A stretch of DNA of 13,972 nt from assembly GCA_029065305.1 (NCBI GenBank), contig JAIEIQ010000260.1, forward strand, positions 1 to 13,972. The letters run 5' to 3'. This document shows positions 1 through 8,505 of the stretch, piece by piece. The position numbers and the translations under genes are program-made. The stretch's first letter is position 1, and the number at the start of each line of letters is the position of its first letter. Source of the DNA: Oscillospiraceae bacterium. Lineage in GTDB: Bacteria; Bacillota; Clostridia; Oscillospirales; Oscillospiraceae. The notes under the pieces are model-generated. The model did no database searches, was not told where the DNA came from, and saw only the letters and a program-made list of their open reading frames with translations.

Positions 1-1965
1 CTTTTCCCCGCCGTCTGGCTGGCGGGAGCGGCTCTGTTGCTGCTGTGGCGGCTGCTGGGCACCCTCCTCTTCTGCCGCAGGGCCCGCCGCTGGAGCCGCC
101 AGCCCGGGGAGCAGACCCGGCAATTCTACCGGAGCGCCTGCGATGATCTCCACATCCAACGTCCCCCGGTCCTGCTCATCAGCGCCCCGGTGGGCTCCCC
201 CATGATGACGGGGCTTCTGCGCCCCAGGCTCTACCTCCCCTCGGAGGACTGGGGCCCCCAGGAGCTGGCCTTTATCCTCCGCCACGAGCTGACCCACTAC
301 CGGCGGCACGACCTCTGGTATAAGCTGCTCATTCTTGCCGCCAACGCCGTCCACTGGTTCAACCCTCTCATCCACCTTCTCTCCCGGGAGGCGGACACCG
401 ACCTGGAGCTGACCTGCGACGACGCGGTGGTAGCCGGGCGCGGCCGGGAGGACCGCCAGGCCTACAGCGAGACCCTTCTGGGAAGCCTCCACCGCCAGCG
501 GGGGTTGAGCCGCGCGGTCCTTTCCACTCATTTTTACGGAGGTGCAAAAATCATGAAAGAACGCTTTCGGAATATCCTGACCCAGAACAAGCGGAAATTC
601 GGCGTTACCGCCCTGCTTCTGGCCCTGTTTCTGACGGGCTGCGCCGCCGCCGCCCTGGGCATCCGGCAGCAGGCCGGTACCGAGCCGGCGCCGGATGCGG
701 AACAGGAGCCGGAACAGGACGATGCCGCCTACTGGAAGCCCGCCGCCCTGACGGCGGAGGAGATGGCGGACTGGGAGGAGCGGCTGAACTCCACAGAGCT
801 CAACGGCTTTGTCTCCCGTATGTACAGCGATATCCGCTATCTGCCTCTGGGAGAACTTTTCTACAATCATATGGGGGACCCGCTCACCGGCAGTGAGCGC
901 GCCGCCTACCGGGAGGCCTGGGGGGATGACCCGCCGGGGCTGGACATCAGCGCTGTCACCCGGCGGGAGGCCGAGGATTTTCTCGCCGGGCATACCGGTC
1001 TGACCCTCTCGGACTTCCCCGGCGGTCTGGACGCCCAGTGGAACTACAGCCAGGAGGGGGACCGCTGGTACTTCTTCCACGGCGACACCAACTTCACCCC
1101 TGTCACCGTCACCGGCGGCGTCCGGCAGGCGGACTCCCTCACCCTGTATCTGGAGGCCCGGGACGGCCAGTTCTCCAGCGGCCTGGCCTCGGGGGAGCTG
1201 ACCCTCATCGACGGGAAGTTCTTCAGCTTCACCACTCCCCTCTATACCCAGGTGGAAGCCCTGGCCCGGGGGAAGATGAACAGCGCTTTCGCCTGGCTGG
1301 CGGAGGACTACGACATCACCTTCACGGACCGCTGTCTCACCAGCCTCTGGTGCTTCGCCTCCGAGACCATCGGGGAGGAGAGCTACAGCGCCTGGGCCAT
1401 GACCTATCTCCTAAAGCCCGAGGACATCTCCAAGGTCCCTCTGGCGGGAGCGATGGAGACCTTCAATGGCTGGCTGACCCAGAGCGACGGCCCTGGGGAC
1501 CCGATAGCCATTGTCAGCGTCAAGGACGGACAAGTCCAGCTCTGTGAGTGGACTGACACCAGCGTCAGCTGGGAGATGGGCTACACTTGGGAGGAGTGGA
1601 TCGTTGCCCACACCTGCCTGGGTATGGTCCTGTCCCCCAAGCTCAACGGCTGGCCGGAGGTGACCATGGAGTTCATTGCCTCCATTGCCGCCGGGAAGGA
1701 GGAGTGGTGTACCGGCTGGGAGACCACAGCGGAGCGCTGTCTCCGGCAGAAGGGCCGTACGCCGGAGGACGGCGGTCTGACCATCGAAAAGACCTTCCAG
1801 TCCGGCTATGACGGAGACCAGAGTCTCCTTATCCGCGCTGTCTGCGCAGAGGGCGGGTACCTCCTGCTTCTCAACCGGCAGGAATATTTCTATGGTGCGG
1901 ACGGACAGTCCTCCGCCGTCTTCTGGCAGGTCCTGGGGGAGGTCCCCGCCGGGGAGCCGGCCTGA
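1..1965 (+). CDS. M56 (BlaR1/MecR1-like) membrane metallopeptidase with large non-penicillin-binding C-terminal domain, 5' partial
   Basis: The reading frame is open from base 1, so the true start lies upstream; the first codons encode a hydrophobic helix. Numbering visible codons from base 1, a zinc-protease motif HELTH is at codons 95-99 (bases 283-297), followed by the family pattern NAVHWFNPL and an E..CDDAVV segment, which identifies peptidase family M56. These proteins are polytopic membrane proteases that respond to an extracellular signal and usually inactivate a BlaI/MecI-type repressor; no such gene is visible here, but it could lie upstream. A further hydrophobic segment ending LTGC (codons about 200-214) leads into roughly 430 residues of predicted extracytoplasmic domain rich in Trp and Tyr. 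I see no penicillin-binding SxxK/SxN/KTG set there, so a beta-lactam sensor is unlikely and the ligand is unknown. The family call is firm; the signal and target are not known. Confidence 0.88.
   Translation, partial: LFPAVWLAGAALLLLWRLLGTLLFCRRARRWSRQPGEQTRQFYRSACDDLHIQRPPVLLISAPVGSPMMTGLLRPRLYLPSEDWGPQELAFILRHELTHYRRHDLWYKLLILAANAVHWFNPLIHLLSREADTDLELTCDDAVVAGRGREDRQAYSETLLGSLHRQRGLSRAVLSTHFYGGAKIMKERFRNILTQNKRKFGVTALLLALFLTGCAAAALGIRQQAGTEPAPDAEQEPEQDDAAYWKPAALTAEEMADWEERLNSTELNGFVSRMYSDIRYLPLGELFYNHMGDPLTGSERAAYREAWGDDPPGLDISAVTRREAEDFLAGHTGLTLSDFPGGLDAQWNYSQEGDRWYFFHGDTNFTPVTVTGGVRQADSLTLYLEARDGQFSSGLASGELTLIDGKFFSFTTPLYTQVEALARGKMNSAFAWLAEDYDITFTDRCLTSLWCFASETIGEESYSAWAMTYLLKPEDISKVPLAGAMETFNGWLTQSDGPGDPIAIVSVKDGQVQLCEWTDTSVSWEMGYTWEEWIVAHTCLGMVLSPKLNGWPEVTMEFIASIAAGKEEWCTGWETTAERCLRQKGRTPEDGGLTIEKTFQSGYDGDQSLLIRAVCAEGGYLLLLNRQEYFYGADGQSSAVFWQVLGEVPAGEPA
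538..555 (+). promoter_or_regulatory. Possible internal ribosome binding site and in-frame ATG within the M56 gene
   Basis: GGAGGT (538-543) lies 9 bases before an in-frame ATG (553-555). Initiation there would give a 470-residue protein beginning with a basic stretch, a hydrophobic run and LTGC with Cys at residue 30, which reads like a lipoprotein signal peptide. The local codons (GGA GGT GCA AAA) are less GC-rich than those around them. Use of this start is an inference. Confidence 0.4.
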
Positions 1966-1974
1966 GCGTGAAGG

Positions 1975-2002
1975 AGCCCCGGAGCCATTTGGCTCCGGGG
2001 CT
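1975..2002. terminator. Hairpin between convergent genes, probable shared terminator
   Basis: A perfect 12-bp stem, AGCCCCGGAGCC paired with GGCTCCGGGGCT around an ATTT loop, starts 9 bases after the M56 stop codon and lies 24 bases beyond the end of the minus-strand SLH gene. Neither side carries a clear run of T, so intrinsic termination may be imperfect. Its position between two convergent gene ends supports a role for both strands. Confidence 0.65.
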
Positions 2003-2026
2003 CTGCTGTCAACAGCGGAAGATCTG

Positions 2027-3382
2027 TCAGCCCACTCTGCGGGCGAGGGCCTCCAGCCGCATCAGGATGGTCGCCGCCTCCGCCCGGGTGGCGGTGCCTC
2101 CGGGGGACATGGTTCCGTTGGCCATGCCGGAGATCAAGCCCTCGCCAACCGCCCAGGCGATGGGCTGGACGGCGTAGGGGGAGATCCGGCCCGCGTCGGG
2201 AAACCGCGCCAGAGAGACGCCGGCACCGGTATCCCAGCCCTTATAGCGGGCAAAGCGGTACAGAATCGCCGCCAGCTGCTCCCGGGTGATGTTGTCCTCG
2301 GGACCGAAGGTTCCGTCCTCATAGCCGGTGACAATCCCGTTGGCTGCGGCCCAGGCGATGGGCTGGGCGTAGTAGAAGTCCGCCCGTACATCCGGGAAGG
2401 CGGAGGCGGGGGCCTCCGGAGAGCCCTCCAGGCGGTGGAAGATGGTGACGATCATCCCCCGGGTGGTGGGCTCGTCGGGGCCGAAGCGGTCCGCAGTGAT
2501 GCCGTTCATCAGACCCTGCTCATAGACATATGCCACAGCGCTCCGGTACCAGTCGCTCTCCCGCACGTCGGCAAAGGGCAGGTTGCCGGGGACATCGGGC
2601 GCGGGCGGCGGCGACTCCTCTGTCCGGACAAAGCTCACCTCCACCTCCACGTCGGAGGCGGGCATCCGAAAGGTATACGTCCCCTCAGACCGCTCCCGGA
2701 GCTCCACCGGCCGGTCCTTCCGGTCAAAGACCTCCAGGCTCCCCAGCTCCCAGCCGCCGTCCGCCGAGACGGTGAGGGTGACGCGCTCCCCCTCCTCCGC
2801 CCGAGAGGCGTCGGCGCGGACGGTGCCTCCCTCTGTCCGGGGGATGTTGATCCGGTAGCGCTCCCCGTCCTCCTCCTCGTCCGGGGCGTCCTCGCCCCAG
2901 CCGGTGACGCCGGACCGCTCCCGCAGGTCTGTCTGCCCGCTCAGGTCCTCGATCCGGTTCAGCCCCCGGCCCAGCAGGGTCAGGTCCGCGCTGGCGGGGA
3001 GCACATCCTCTCCGCTCCCCCGGCCCCCCAGATCCAGGGTCCCCAGAAAAAGGCGCTCCTGGCTGCCCAGGGGGCTGTTCCGGGAGGTGAGGCAGACGGT
3101 CAGGCGGGTGCTGTCCCCGCCGTCCACCGCCTGGCAGACGCTGTACAGATCCCGGCTGGCGGGGACGAAGTCCGCCTCCGGCCAGCTGCCGTCCAGGGTC
3201 AGCTCCAGCTGGGCGGCGTACACGCCGCTGCCGTCCAGGTCCTCCAGAGCCAGGAAAATCTCCCCCCGGCCGTCCCCCTCCTCCCAGGCCAGGGAGGGGG
3301 AGGACGCGGCCCGGGCGGAAAATGTCCCCAGACTGCCGGCCAGCGCCAGAGCTGTCAAAAGAGTGGGCAGACGCCGGTTCAT
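2027..3382 (-). CDS. Secreted S-layer-homology (SLH) protein with cohesin-like N-terminal region; likely surface anchor for the upstream M60 peptidase
   Basis: This 451-residue protein starts with a signal peptide (residues 1 to about 25, ending ARA). Residues about 28-160 have the beta-rich spacing of a cohesin (GVYAAQLELTLD, then an RLFLGTLDLGG strand); this is pattern matching by eye and only moderately certain. Residues about 175-250 resemble an InlB-B-like repeat (GGTV...GERVTLTV...YTFRMPASDVEV). Three SLH domains follow at about 268-320, 327-382 and 391-447, each with an F.DV/F.DA start, an A-rich helix and a TR(E/G/A) segment. SLH domains bind secondary cell-wall polymers, so the protein should sit on the cell surface. 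Its ATG overlaps the upstream stop codon (ATGA, 3382-3379), so the two genes are translationally coupled. The architecture resembles OlpA-type cellulosome anchors, suggesting it could hold the dockerin-bearing peptidase. The SLH assignment is firm; the cohesin call needs structural confirmation. Confidence 0.9.
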   Translation of the reverse strand: MNRRLPTLLTALALAGSLGTFSARAASSPSLAWEEGDGRGEIFLALEDLDGSGVYAAQLELTLDGSWPEADFVPASRDLYSVCQAVDGGDSTRLTVCLTSRNSPLGSQERLFLGTLDLGGRGSGEDVLPASADLTLLGRGLNRIEDLSGQTDLRERSGVTGWGEDAPDEEEDGERYRINIPRTEGGTVRADASRAEEGERVTLTVSADGGWELGSLEVFDRKDRPVELRERSEGTYTFRMPASDVEVEVSFVRTEESPPPAPDVPGNLPFADVRESDWYRSAVAYVYEQGLMNGITADRFGPDEPTTRGMIVTIFHRLEGSPEAPASAFPDVRADFYYAQPIAWAAANGIVTGYEDGTFGPEDNITREQLAAILYRFARYKGWDTGAGVSLARFPDAGRISPYAVQPIAWAVGEGLISGMANGTMSPGGTATRAEAATILMRLEALARRVG

Positions 3383-6300
3383 TCCTGCCCTCCTGTCTGG
3401 AGTACCACCTGGGGCAGGGACTCCTTGTCGCCGGGGCAGTTGATCCAGGCGGTCTGGGCCGTAACCCGCTGGCTTTCAGCAGAATCGTGCTTGTCCGTGC
3501 GCTTGAGCTCCGCCTGGATGCGGCCCGGCAGCAGCTGCAGGCCCTCGCAGGGGTCCTTGGCCTGGAGCGCGGCCTCATTTTCCAGGTTGGGGACGAAGAT
3601 GAAGAAGCCGTCGCTGATGTCGCTGACCGGGCCGGTCTCCGGCACGGTGGCCAGCAGCAGGGCATAGCCGTCAAGGGGCCTCACGACCGGCTCCGGCACG
3701 CTGTCCGCCTCGTCATTCACAGGCGCGGTGATAAACTCGCCCTTGATGTTGATGGTGTTGTAGACCGGGTCGCCCCGATAGGTACCCAGGATCACCAGTG
3801 TGCCGGCCTCGATGGTTTCCGTCCCCTCCTGTGTCTGATAGGTGTAGTCCGCCGAGAGTGCGCCCATTGTCGCGCCCTCCAGGAAGGAGATGTCGTCCCC
3901 GGCGAAGCTGATGAGCTTGATCTCTGCGTCCTTCGGTACGCCGGTGAGGGTGATTTTCTCCGGCTCGTAGGTCCAGATGCGGGTGTCGTTCTCCGCTGTG
4001 TCGGGCTTGCGGAAATAGCCGACAAAGCCGACCGCGCGTTCCTCCAGGGGAGCGGAGAGGATATTTTCGTAGCGCTTTTCCCCAATCTCAATCGTTGCCT
4101 GGAGATCTCCGCCTGCACTTGTTTTTATGCCGGTGACGTCAGTGCCCTTTTCTACTGTAATGGTCACAGTGCCGTCAGCTTCTCTGCTCACCTTGTAGTC
4201 TTTTTCGTCCACCAGCATGTCGTAGGCCACTCGGACCTCCCCGGCCTTGACGGTTTCTCCAATTTTGTTCCCCAAGGTGTCGTAGGCTGTCACCTCATAG
4301 GTATAGACCCGGTGGTTGCCGGAGCCGATGGTGTCCTTGTATTCGGCAGTACCCTTCTGAATGAAGGCAATGGGCTTGCCGTTCCGGAGAATTTCATAGC
4401 CCTGGACGTAGTCTTCGTTTTCGAGAGGTGTGATAGTAACCGTGACCTCCTTGCCGCCGTTCTCATTGGCGGCTGCTGCGGAGAACTCGCCTGTGGGGGC
4501 GGTGACATTGGCCAGCCGGTCACGGCGGCTCTGGTCGTTCAAGTACCAGATAGCCCGGGTTTCCTTCTCTGCGGGCATTTTTGCCTTTGCCTCGTCGCTG
4601 AGGACCATGCCCCAGCGGGTGAAGAACTCGCTCAGGTCCTTCCCCGCCACGCCGGAGGCGGTGAGAGCTACCCTCTCGTCATAGGTGTTGCTGTCGGTGA
4701 AATAGGTCTTTTGACTCCACGCCTTGGAGAAGTCGTTGAAGAATTTCGGAAGCTTCTCCCCGCCGTCATAGGCCAGATGGAGCTGCCAGTACATGCCCAG
4801 CTGAACAAACACGTCCCCGGAGGCCCCGGGCATCCCCTGGGCGGTCTTGTCGAAGATGGCGGCGTACTTGCCGCTCTTCTCCAGCCGGGAGGGCAGGGTG
4901 TTGGACTTGCCGTCGTAGGTCTGGACCATCAGGGAGTAGATATTGTTGGTGATCTCCGCCTTGCCCAGCAGGTCCAGGTTGTGGCCGATCTCGTGGGCGA
5001 TGCCCCAGCCGAAGAGACCATTGTAGTCCCCCGTGACAGCCTCCTTCACCGGCCTGCCGGTGACCATGCCGCCGCAGGAGCTGTAGCCGATGCCAATGTG
5101 GCTGCCGGCGGCGTACATGAAGGCCCCGGAGAACATGGTCATATACCGGATGTTCTGCCGCGCCTCCACGCCCACCTTCTCATAGACGGCGTCAATGCCG
5201 TGGGTGGTACGGCAGATGGCCATGACCTGCTCCCACGCCTCGATGCTGTTATAGAGGGTCTGGATCTTCTCCTCCCGGCTGGAGCTGCCCATTGCGGACT
5301 GCACGGTCAGGGCCGGGATGGAGAGGAGCACAGACGGGGTGGCAATCTCCGTGACGTTGAGATAGTTGGTGGTGGGGTTGGGGATGGAGCGGGTCAGATA
5401 GGCGTCCAGCTCATCCACATAGCGTCCGATAACCTCTTTCCGTCCGGCCTCGTCCAGAGTGTACCAATTCCCCAAATCCAGTACCGGAATGGAGACGGCC
5501 TGTCCGGCCCGGTGGACGTGGAGCTTGATCTGATCCGCGCCCGTGCCGCCGTAGGTGGCATACAGACTGCCGCCCTTGGTGAACTCCGCCCGATCCGTCA
5601 GCTGGGGGATGGTCAGCAGGTTTCTGCCGTTGTGGAGCGTGCCGATCTTGCTCTGCCAGGAGGACGCCTCCGCGCCGTACTGGGTGGCGTAGACATCCAC
5701 GGATCCGTTCTCGGGAATCCCGGCGGCGTAGATGACGATGGTCTGTCCGGCCCTGACGGTGACGCCCAGGGGCTGGAAGCTGCTCCCCCGGCCGCCGGAG
5801 CGGGACTCGATGCCCTCCAGCACCGCGCCGCTGGACTTGCCGCCGCTCAGCAGCTCCCGGGCCAGGGCCAGCTCATCGGCCATGATATCGGTGTGGAAGT
5901 AGTAGAGGCGCTCGCCGCTGTCAAGCCGGTCCTCCAGGGCCTTGATCCGCGCCTCGTCCACGCCCTCCGCCAGCTGGGTGTGGAGGCCGTCCTTCCCTCC
6001 GGCGAAGAGGCCGGCGATGTCGTCGGTGAGGTTCTTGCTGGGGTCGTACTGGACGAACATCAGCTCCGAGAGGCTGACGTTGTGTCCGTCGTAGCCCACC
6101 TGCTCCGCCGCCACGCTGATCTTCTTCACGCCCTTCACCGGATCAAAGGGCATGATGGCGAAGCGGTCCGTGGGGATGGTGCTCTGGTTGGGGATGGTGG
6201 GCCAGGTGTGGACATCGGCGCCGGTACCGCCGTTGTCCACGCCGCCCAGGGCCGGGTCGGGGACCAGCAGCTCCTCCGTCCCGTCTGCATACCACACCCG

Positions 6301-8268
6301 GACGCTGTAGGCCCGCAGATAGCTGGGGAAGCTGCCGTCCAGCCGGGGAACCCAGATGACGGCGCTCAGATCCACCGGCTCCTTGAAGGTGGCGATGACG
6401 TGCTCATTTCCGCTCCAGTTGTTGCTGGCGGTCCAGTGGGTTCGGTAGTCGCCGTCGATGACGTTGTTGATATTGAAGCCCTCGGGGTAGGCGGAGGCCA
6501 GGTAGTTCTTCGGGTCCGCCAGCTCCACCTTCTCAATGAGGCTCCGGTCCAGAAGGGCCTCGGTGGGCAGACCCTCCGGCGGGTCGTAGTTGGTGGCCTT
6601 GGGGGTGCCCTCCACCGCAGCGGAGGGACTGCCCAGACCCTGGTCGTTGCCGGCGGTGACACGCAGGGCGTAGGTCACGTCGTTGGTCAGGCCGGTGACG
6701 ACGGTGCTGGTCTGGGCCAGCTGGCCCTCCCAGGACTGCCACTGCTCCCCGGCGGCGGGACGGTACTCCACGATGTAGTAGTTGGCCCCCTTGGCCTCCT
6801 TCCAGGACAGGCCCAGAGCGCCGTCCAGCACGGAGACCCGCACCATATCCACCCGATCCGGCGGTCCGGAGGGCTGGGGGGTGGCGGTGACGGCGGCGGA
6901 GGGCTTACCCTCCCAGCTGCCGTCGGTGGGGGTGACGGTAAAGGCGTAGGTCGTGCCGTTGTCCAGGCCCGTCACCTCCGCCCGGGTCACGTCCACCCGG
7001 AGCTCCTCTACCTCCTGGGGCTCCTCCTCCGGCCAAAAGAGAATCTTATAGCCGGAGACGTTGGGCAGGGCGTCCCAGCGCAGCTGAACCAGCTCGCTCC
7101 CCGCCTCCGCCGTCAGGCTCTCCTGCTTGATGGCGCTGTTTTTGGGCGCGGGGTTCTCGGGCACGATGTCCTGTAGGAACTGAATGGCCTCCAGCGCGGC
7201 GTACTCGCCGCCCTGGGTCTTGGAGACGGTGATGGCGATCCGCTTCACCGGCACCCGCGTCCCCAGGTTCACCAGGATCACGCCGCTGCCAGGGGTGCGG
7301 CCCGTGGCCTGGGTGTCCTCCGGCGGGGTGGTATCAAAGGGGACCCGGTGCTCCTTCCCGCTCTCGTCCACCGCCAGGACCACGCCCTTCTGCACCTCCC
7401 CCGCGCCGCTGGGGGAGACGATCTGGACCTGCTGGAGGTCCACGGTCCGATCCAGGTCCATCTCCAGCTGGATGTTCTCCCCGGCGAGCCGGACGGTCTC
7501 GCCGTTGTCCAGGAAGAGGTTCTCCAGATCCCCGGTGACAGCCGTGCCCGCCGCCGCCAGCTTGGCGGCGAGGCCGTCCACGTCCACCGGCGGATCCAGC
7601 AGGGCGGTCTTCAGGCACTCCGCCTCCCCCTGGGCCTCCAGCTGCCGGTCCACATAGGCCAGATCCACGATGTCAATGGTGCCGTCGCCGTCCAGGTCGA
7701 AGCGCTCCAGATCGGCGTCCTTCTCGCTGCCCAGGGCGGCGGCAAGCGCCTCCCGGTCGGCCTTGTCCACCTGTCCGCTGCCGTCCACGTCGCCCAGGGT
7801 GAAGGTGGCGTCGCCGGTGCCCAGGATGGCGTACCGGGCGCAGTCCTCCAGGGCCAGATCGACGGTGCAGGTCACATAGCCCCGGCCCGTGAAGCGCAGG
7901 CTGTAGCTCCCCCGGGGCAGGTCCTTCACGGTCAGATCCAGGTATCCGGGCCACTGCCCGCCACCCAGATCCCCGCCCTCCGGGTTGCGCAGGGAGACCT
8001 CGGCGGCATAGCCGCCCGCGTCAAGGCCGCTGTCCGCCTCCCACAGAGGGAGGACGCCCAGGCTCCTGCCATCCCGCAGCAGCTCCGCCTGGACCTGCCG
8101 GTCCCGAAGGGCGTCCAGCCGCTGGGCGTAGTCCACCCGCAGGGTGGCAGAGATGCTGCCGGTGACGCCGTCCGCCTCCTCCGCCCGGGCGAGAGAGGCC
8201 CAGGAGAGGGAGGACAACAGCAGCGCCGCCGTCAGCAGGAGTGAAAGAACTCTCGTTCGTATCCGCAT
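3379..8268 (-). CDS. Secreted M60-family (enhancin/mucinase-type) metallopeptidase with dockerin, F5/8C-like and FN3 domains
   Basis: The 1629-residue protein has a signal peptide (1-29, ending ARA). A type I dockerin (about 150-215) shows two calcium-loop repeats: D160, D162, S164, D168 and D191, D193, D195, D199. A galactose-binding-like region lies at about 220-370, two FN3 domains at about 385-560 and an F5/8 type C (discoidin/CBM32-like) domain at about 580-740. The M60 region (about 825-1250) carries HEIGH at 1092-1096 followed by E1105, matching the family HExxH-x8-E zinc site. An FN3-like domain (about 1265-1345) and an unrecognised C-terminal region complete it. M60 enzymes typically cleave glycoproteins such as mucins, with companion domains binding glycans, so a secreted glycoprotein-degrading role is likely; the exact substrate is unknown. 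An in-frame ATG at 8331 lies at the -35 element and encodes no signal sequence, so 8268, preceded by AAGGAAG at 8 bases, is preferred. No wall anchor is present, which points to the SLH partner downstream. Confidence 0.92.
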   Translation of the reverse strand: MRIRTRVLSLLLTAALLLSSLSWASLARAEEADGVTGSISATLRVDYAQRLDALRDRQVQAELLRDGRSLGVLPLWEADSGLDAGGYAAEVSLRNPEGGDLGGGQWPGYLDLTVKDLPRGSYSLRFTGRGYVTCTVDLALEDCARYAILGTGDATFTLGDVDGSGQVDKADREALAAALGSEKDADLERFDLDGDGTIDIVDLAYVDRQLEAQGEAECLKTALLDPPVDVDGLAAKLAAAGTAVTGDLENLFLDNGETVRLAGENIQLEMDLDRTVDLQQVQIVSPSGAGEVQKGVVLAVDESGKEHRVPFDTTPPEDTQATGRTPGSGVILVNLGTRVPVKRIAITVSKTQGGEYAALEAIQFLQDIVPENPAPKNSAIKQESLTAEAGSELVQLRWDALPNVSGYKILFWPEEEPQEVEELRVDVTRAEVTGLDNGTTYAFTVTPTDGSWEGKPSAAVTATPQPSGPPDRVDMVRVSVLDGALGLSWKEAKGANYYIVEYRPAAGEQWQSWEGQLAQTSTVVTGLTNDVTYALRVTAGNDQGLGSPSAAVEGTPKATNYDPPEGLPTEALLDRSLIEKVELADPKNYLASAYPEGFNINNVIDGDYRTHWTASNNWSGNEHVIATFKEPVDLSAVIWVPRLDGSFPSYLRAYSVRVWYADGTEELLVPDPALGGVDNGGTGADVHTWPTIPNQSTIPTDRFAIMPFDPVKGVKKISVAAEQVGYDGHNVSLSELMFVQYDPSKNLTDDIAGLFAGGKDGLHTQLAEGVDEARIKALEDRLDSGERLYYFHTDIMADELALARELLSGGKSSGAVLEGIESRSGGRGSSFQPLGVTVRAGQTIVIYAAGIPENGSVDVYATQYGAEASSWQSKIGTLHNGRNLLTIPQLTDRAEFTKGGSLYATYGGTGADQIKLHVHRAGQAVSIPVLDLGNWYTLDEAGRKEVIGRYVDELDAYLTRSIPNPTTNYLNVTEIATPSVLLSIPALTVQSAMGSSSREEKIQTLYNSIEAWEQVMAICRTTHGIDAVYEKVGVEARQNIRYMTMFSGAFMYAAGSHIGIGYSSCGGMVTGRPVKEAVTGDYNGLFGWGIAHEIGHNLDLLGKAEITNNIYSLMVQTYDGKSNTLPSRLEKSGKYAAIFDKTAQGMPGASGDVFVQLGMYWQLHLAYDGGEKLPKFFNDFSKAWSQKTYFTDSNTYDERVALTASGVAGKDLSEFFTRWGMVLSDEAKAKMPAEKETRAIWYLNDQSRRDRLANVTAPTGEFSAAAANENGGKEVTVTITPLENEDYVQGYEILRNGKPIAFIQKGTAEYKDTIGSGNHRVYTYEVTAYDTLGNKIGETVKAGEVRVAYDMLVDEKDYKVSREADGTVTITVEKGTDVTGIKTSAGGDLQATIEIGEKRYENILSAPLEERAVGFVGYFRKPDTAENDTRIWTYEPEKITLTGVPKDAEIKLISFAGDDISFLEGATMGALSADYTYQTQEGTETIEAGTLVILGTYRGDPVYNTINIKGEFITAPVNDEADSVPEPVVRPLDGYALLLATVPETGPVSDISDGFFIFVPNLENEAALQAKDPCEGLQLLPGRIQAELKRTDKHDSAESQRVTAQTAWINCPGDKESLPQVVLQTGGQE
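3389..3394 (-). promoter_or_regulatory. Ribosome binding site of the SLH gene, inside the end of the M60 gene
   Basis: AGGAGG on the minus strand, 6 bases before the ATG at 3382, lies within the last codons of the upstream gene. With the ATGA overlap it supports this start and coupled translation, plausibly keeping enzyme and anchor in proportion. Confidence 0.8.
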
Positions 8269-8301
8269 GTCTGTTTCTTCCTTTCCAGATGATATCGACC
8301 T

Positions 8302-8331
8302 ATTATACCAAACGCCCCCCTGTTTTGACAA
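8302..8331 (-). promoter_or_regulatory. Promoter of the M60-SLH operon
   Basis: On the minus strand, TTGTCA (8331-8326), an 18-base spacer and a consensus TATAAT (8307-8302) with an upstream TGG (extended -10) form a good housekeeping-sigma promoter. Transcription would begin near 8295, about 27 bases before the chosen start codon at 8268, which supports that start. Confidence 0.75.
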
Positions 8332-8455
8332 GAGCTTCCCGGGGGAGAGCGCATAAATTCACGGGATGGCCGGCCTGCCCGGCTGTTACCAAATAGGAAC
8401 TGCTTCGTTATTGGATTGTAATGGAGCTGTAACCCACAGATGAGGGGAGATCCGC

Positions 8456-8461
8456 TATAAT
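8456..8461 (+). promoter_or_regulatory. Probable -10 element for the membrane-protein gene
   Basis: A perfect TATAAT lies 44 bases before the ATG at 8506. With 17-base spacing the -35 position reads CCCACA, a poor match, so the promoter may need an activator or be weak. It is divergent from the M60 operon promoter, about 125 bases away. Confidence 0.5.
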
Positions 8462-8505
8462 AAAGCCCGTAGGCTTCGACAGACAGAACAGGAGGTACGG
8501 TGTAC

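Noticed and set aside
1808..3667. Plus-strand open frame (619 codons) overlapping the M56 end and running opposite the SLH gene
   Set aside because: It crosses the intergenic hairpin, reads antisense through the SLH domains and has Pro/Gly/Ala-rich composition typical of shadow frames.
3322..7176. Very long plus-strand open frame (1284 codons) opposite the M60 gene
   Set aside because: It is antisense to a gene with clear domains and catalytic motifs, is Val/Gly/Leu/His-rich low-information sequence and has no recognisable motif; GC-rich codon bias readily opens the opposite strand.
8269..8331. Longer N-terminus for the M60 protein starting at 8331
   Set aside because: That ATG coincides with the -35 box of the predicted promoter and would place 21 non-signal residues before a canonical signal peptide.
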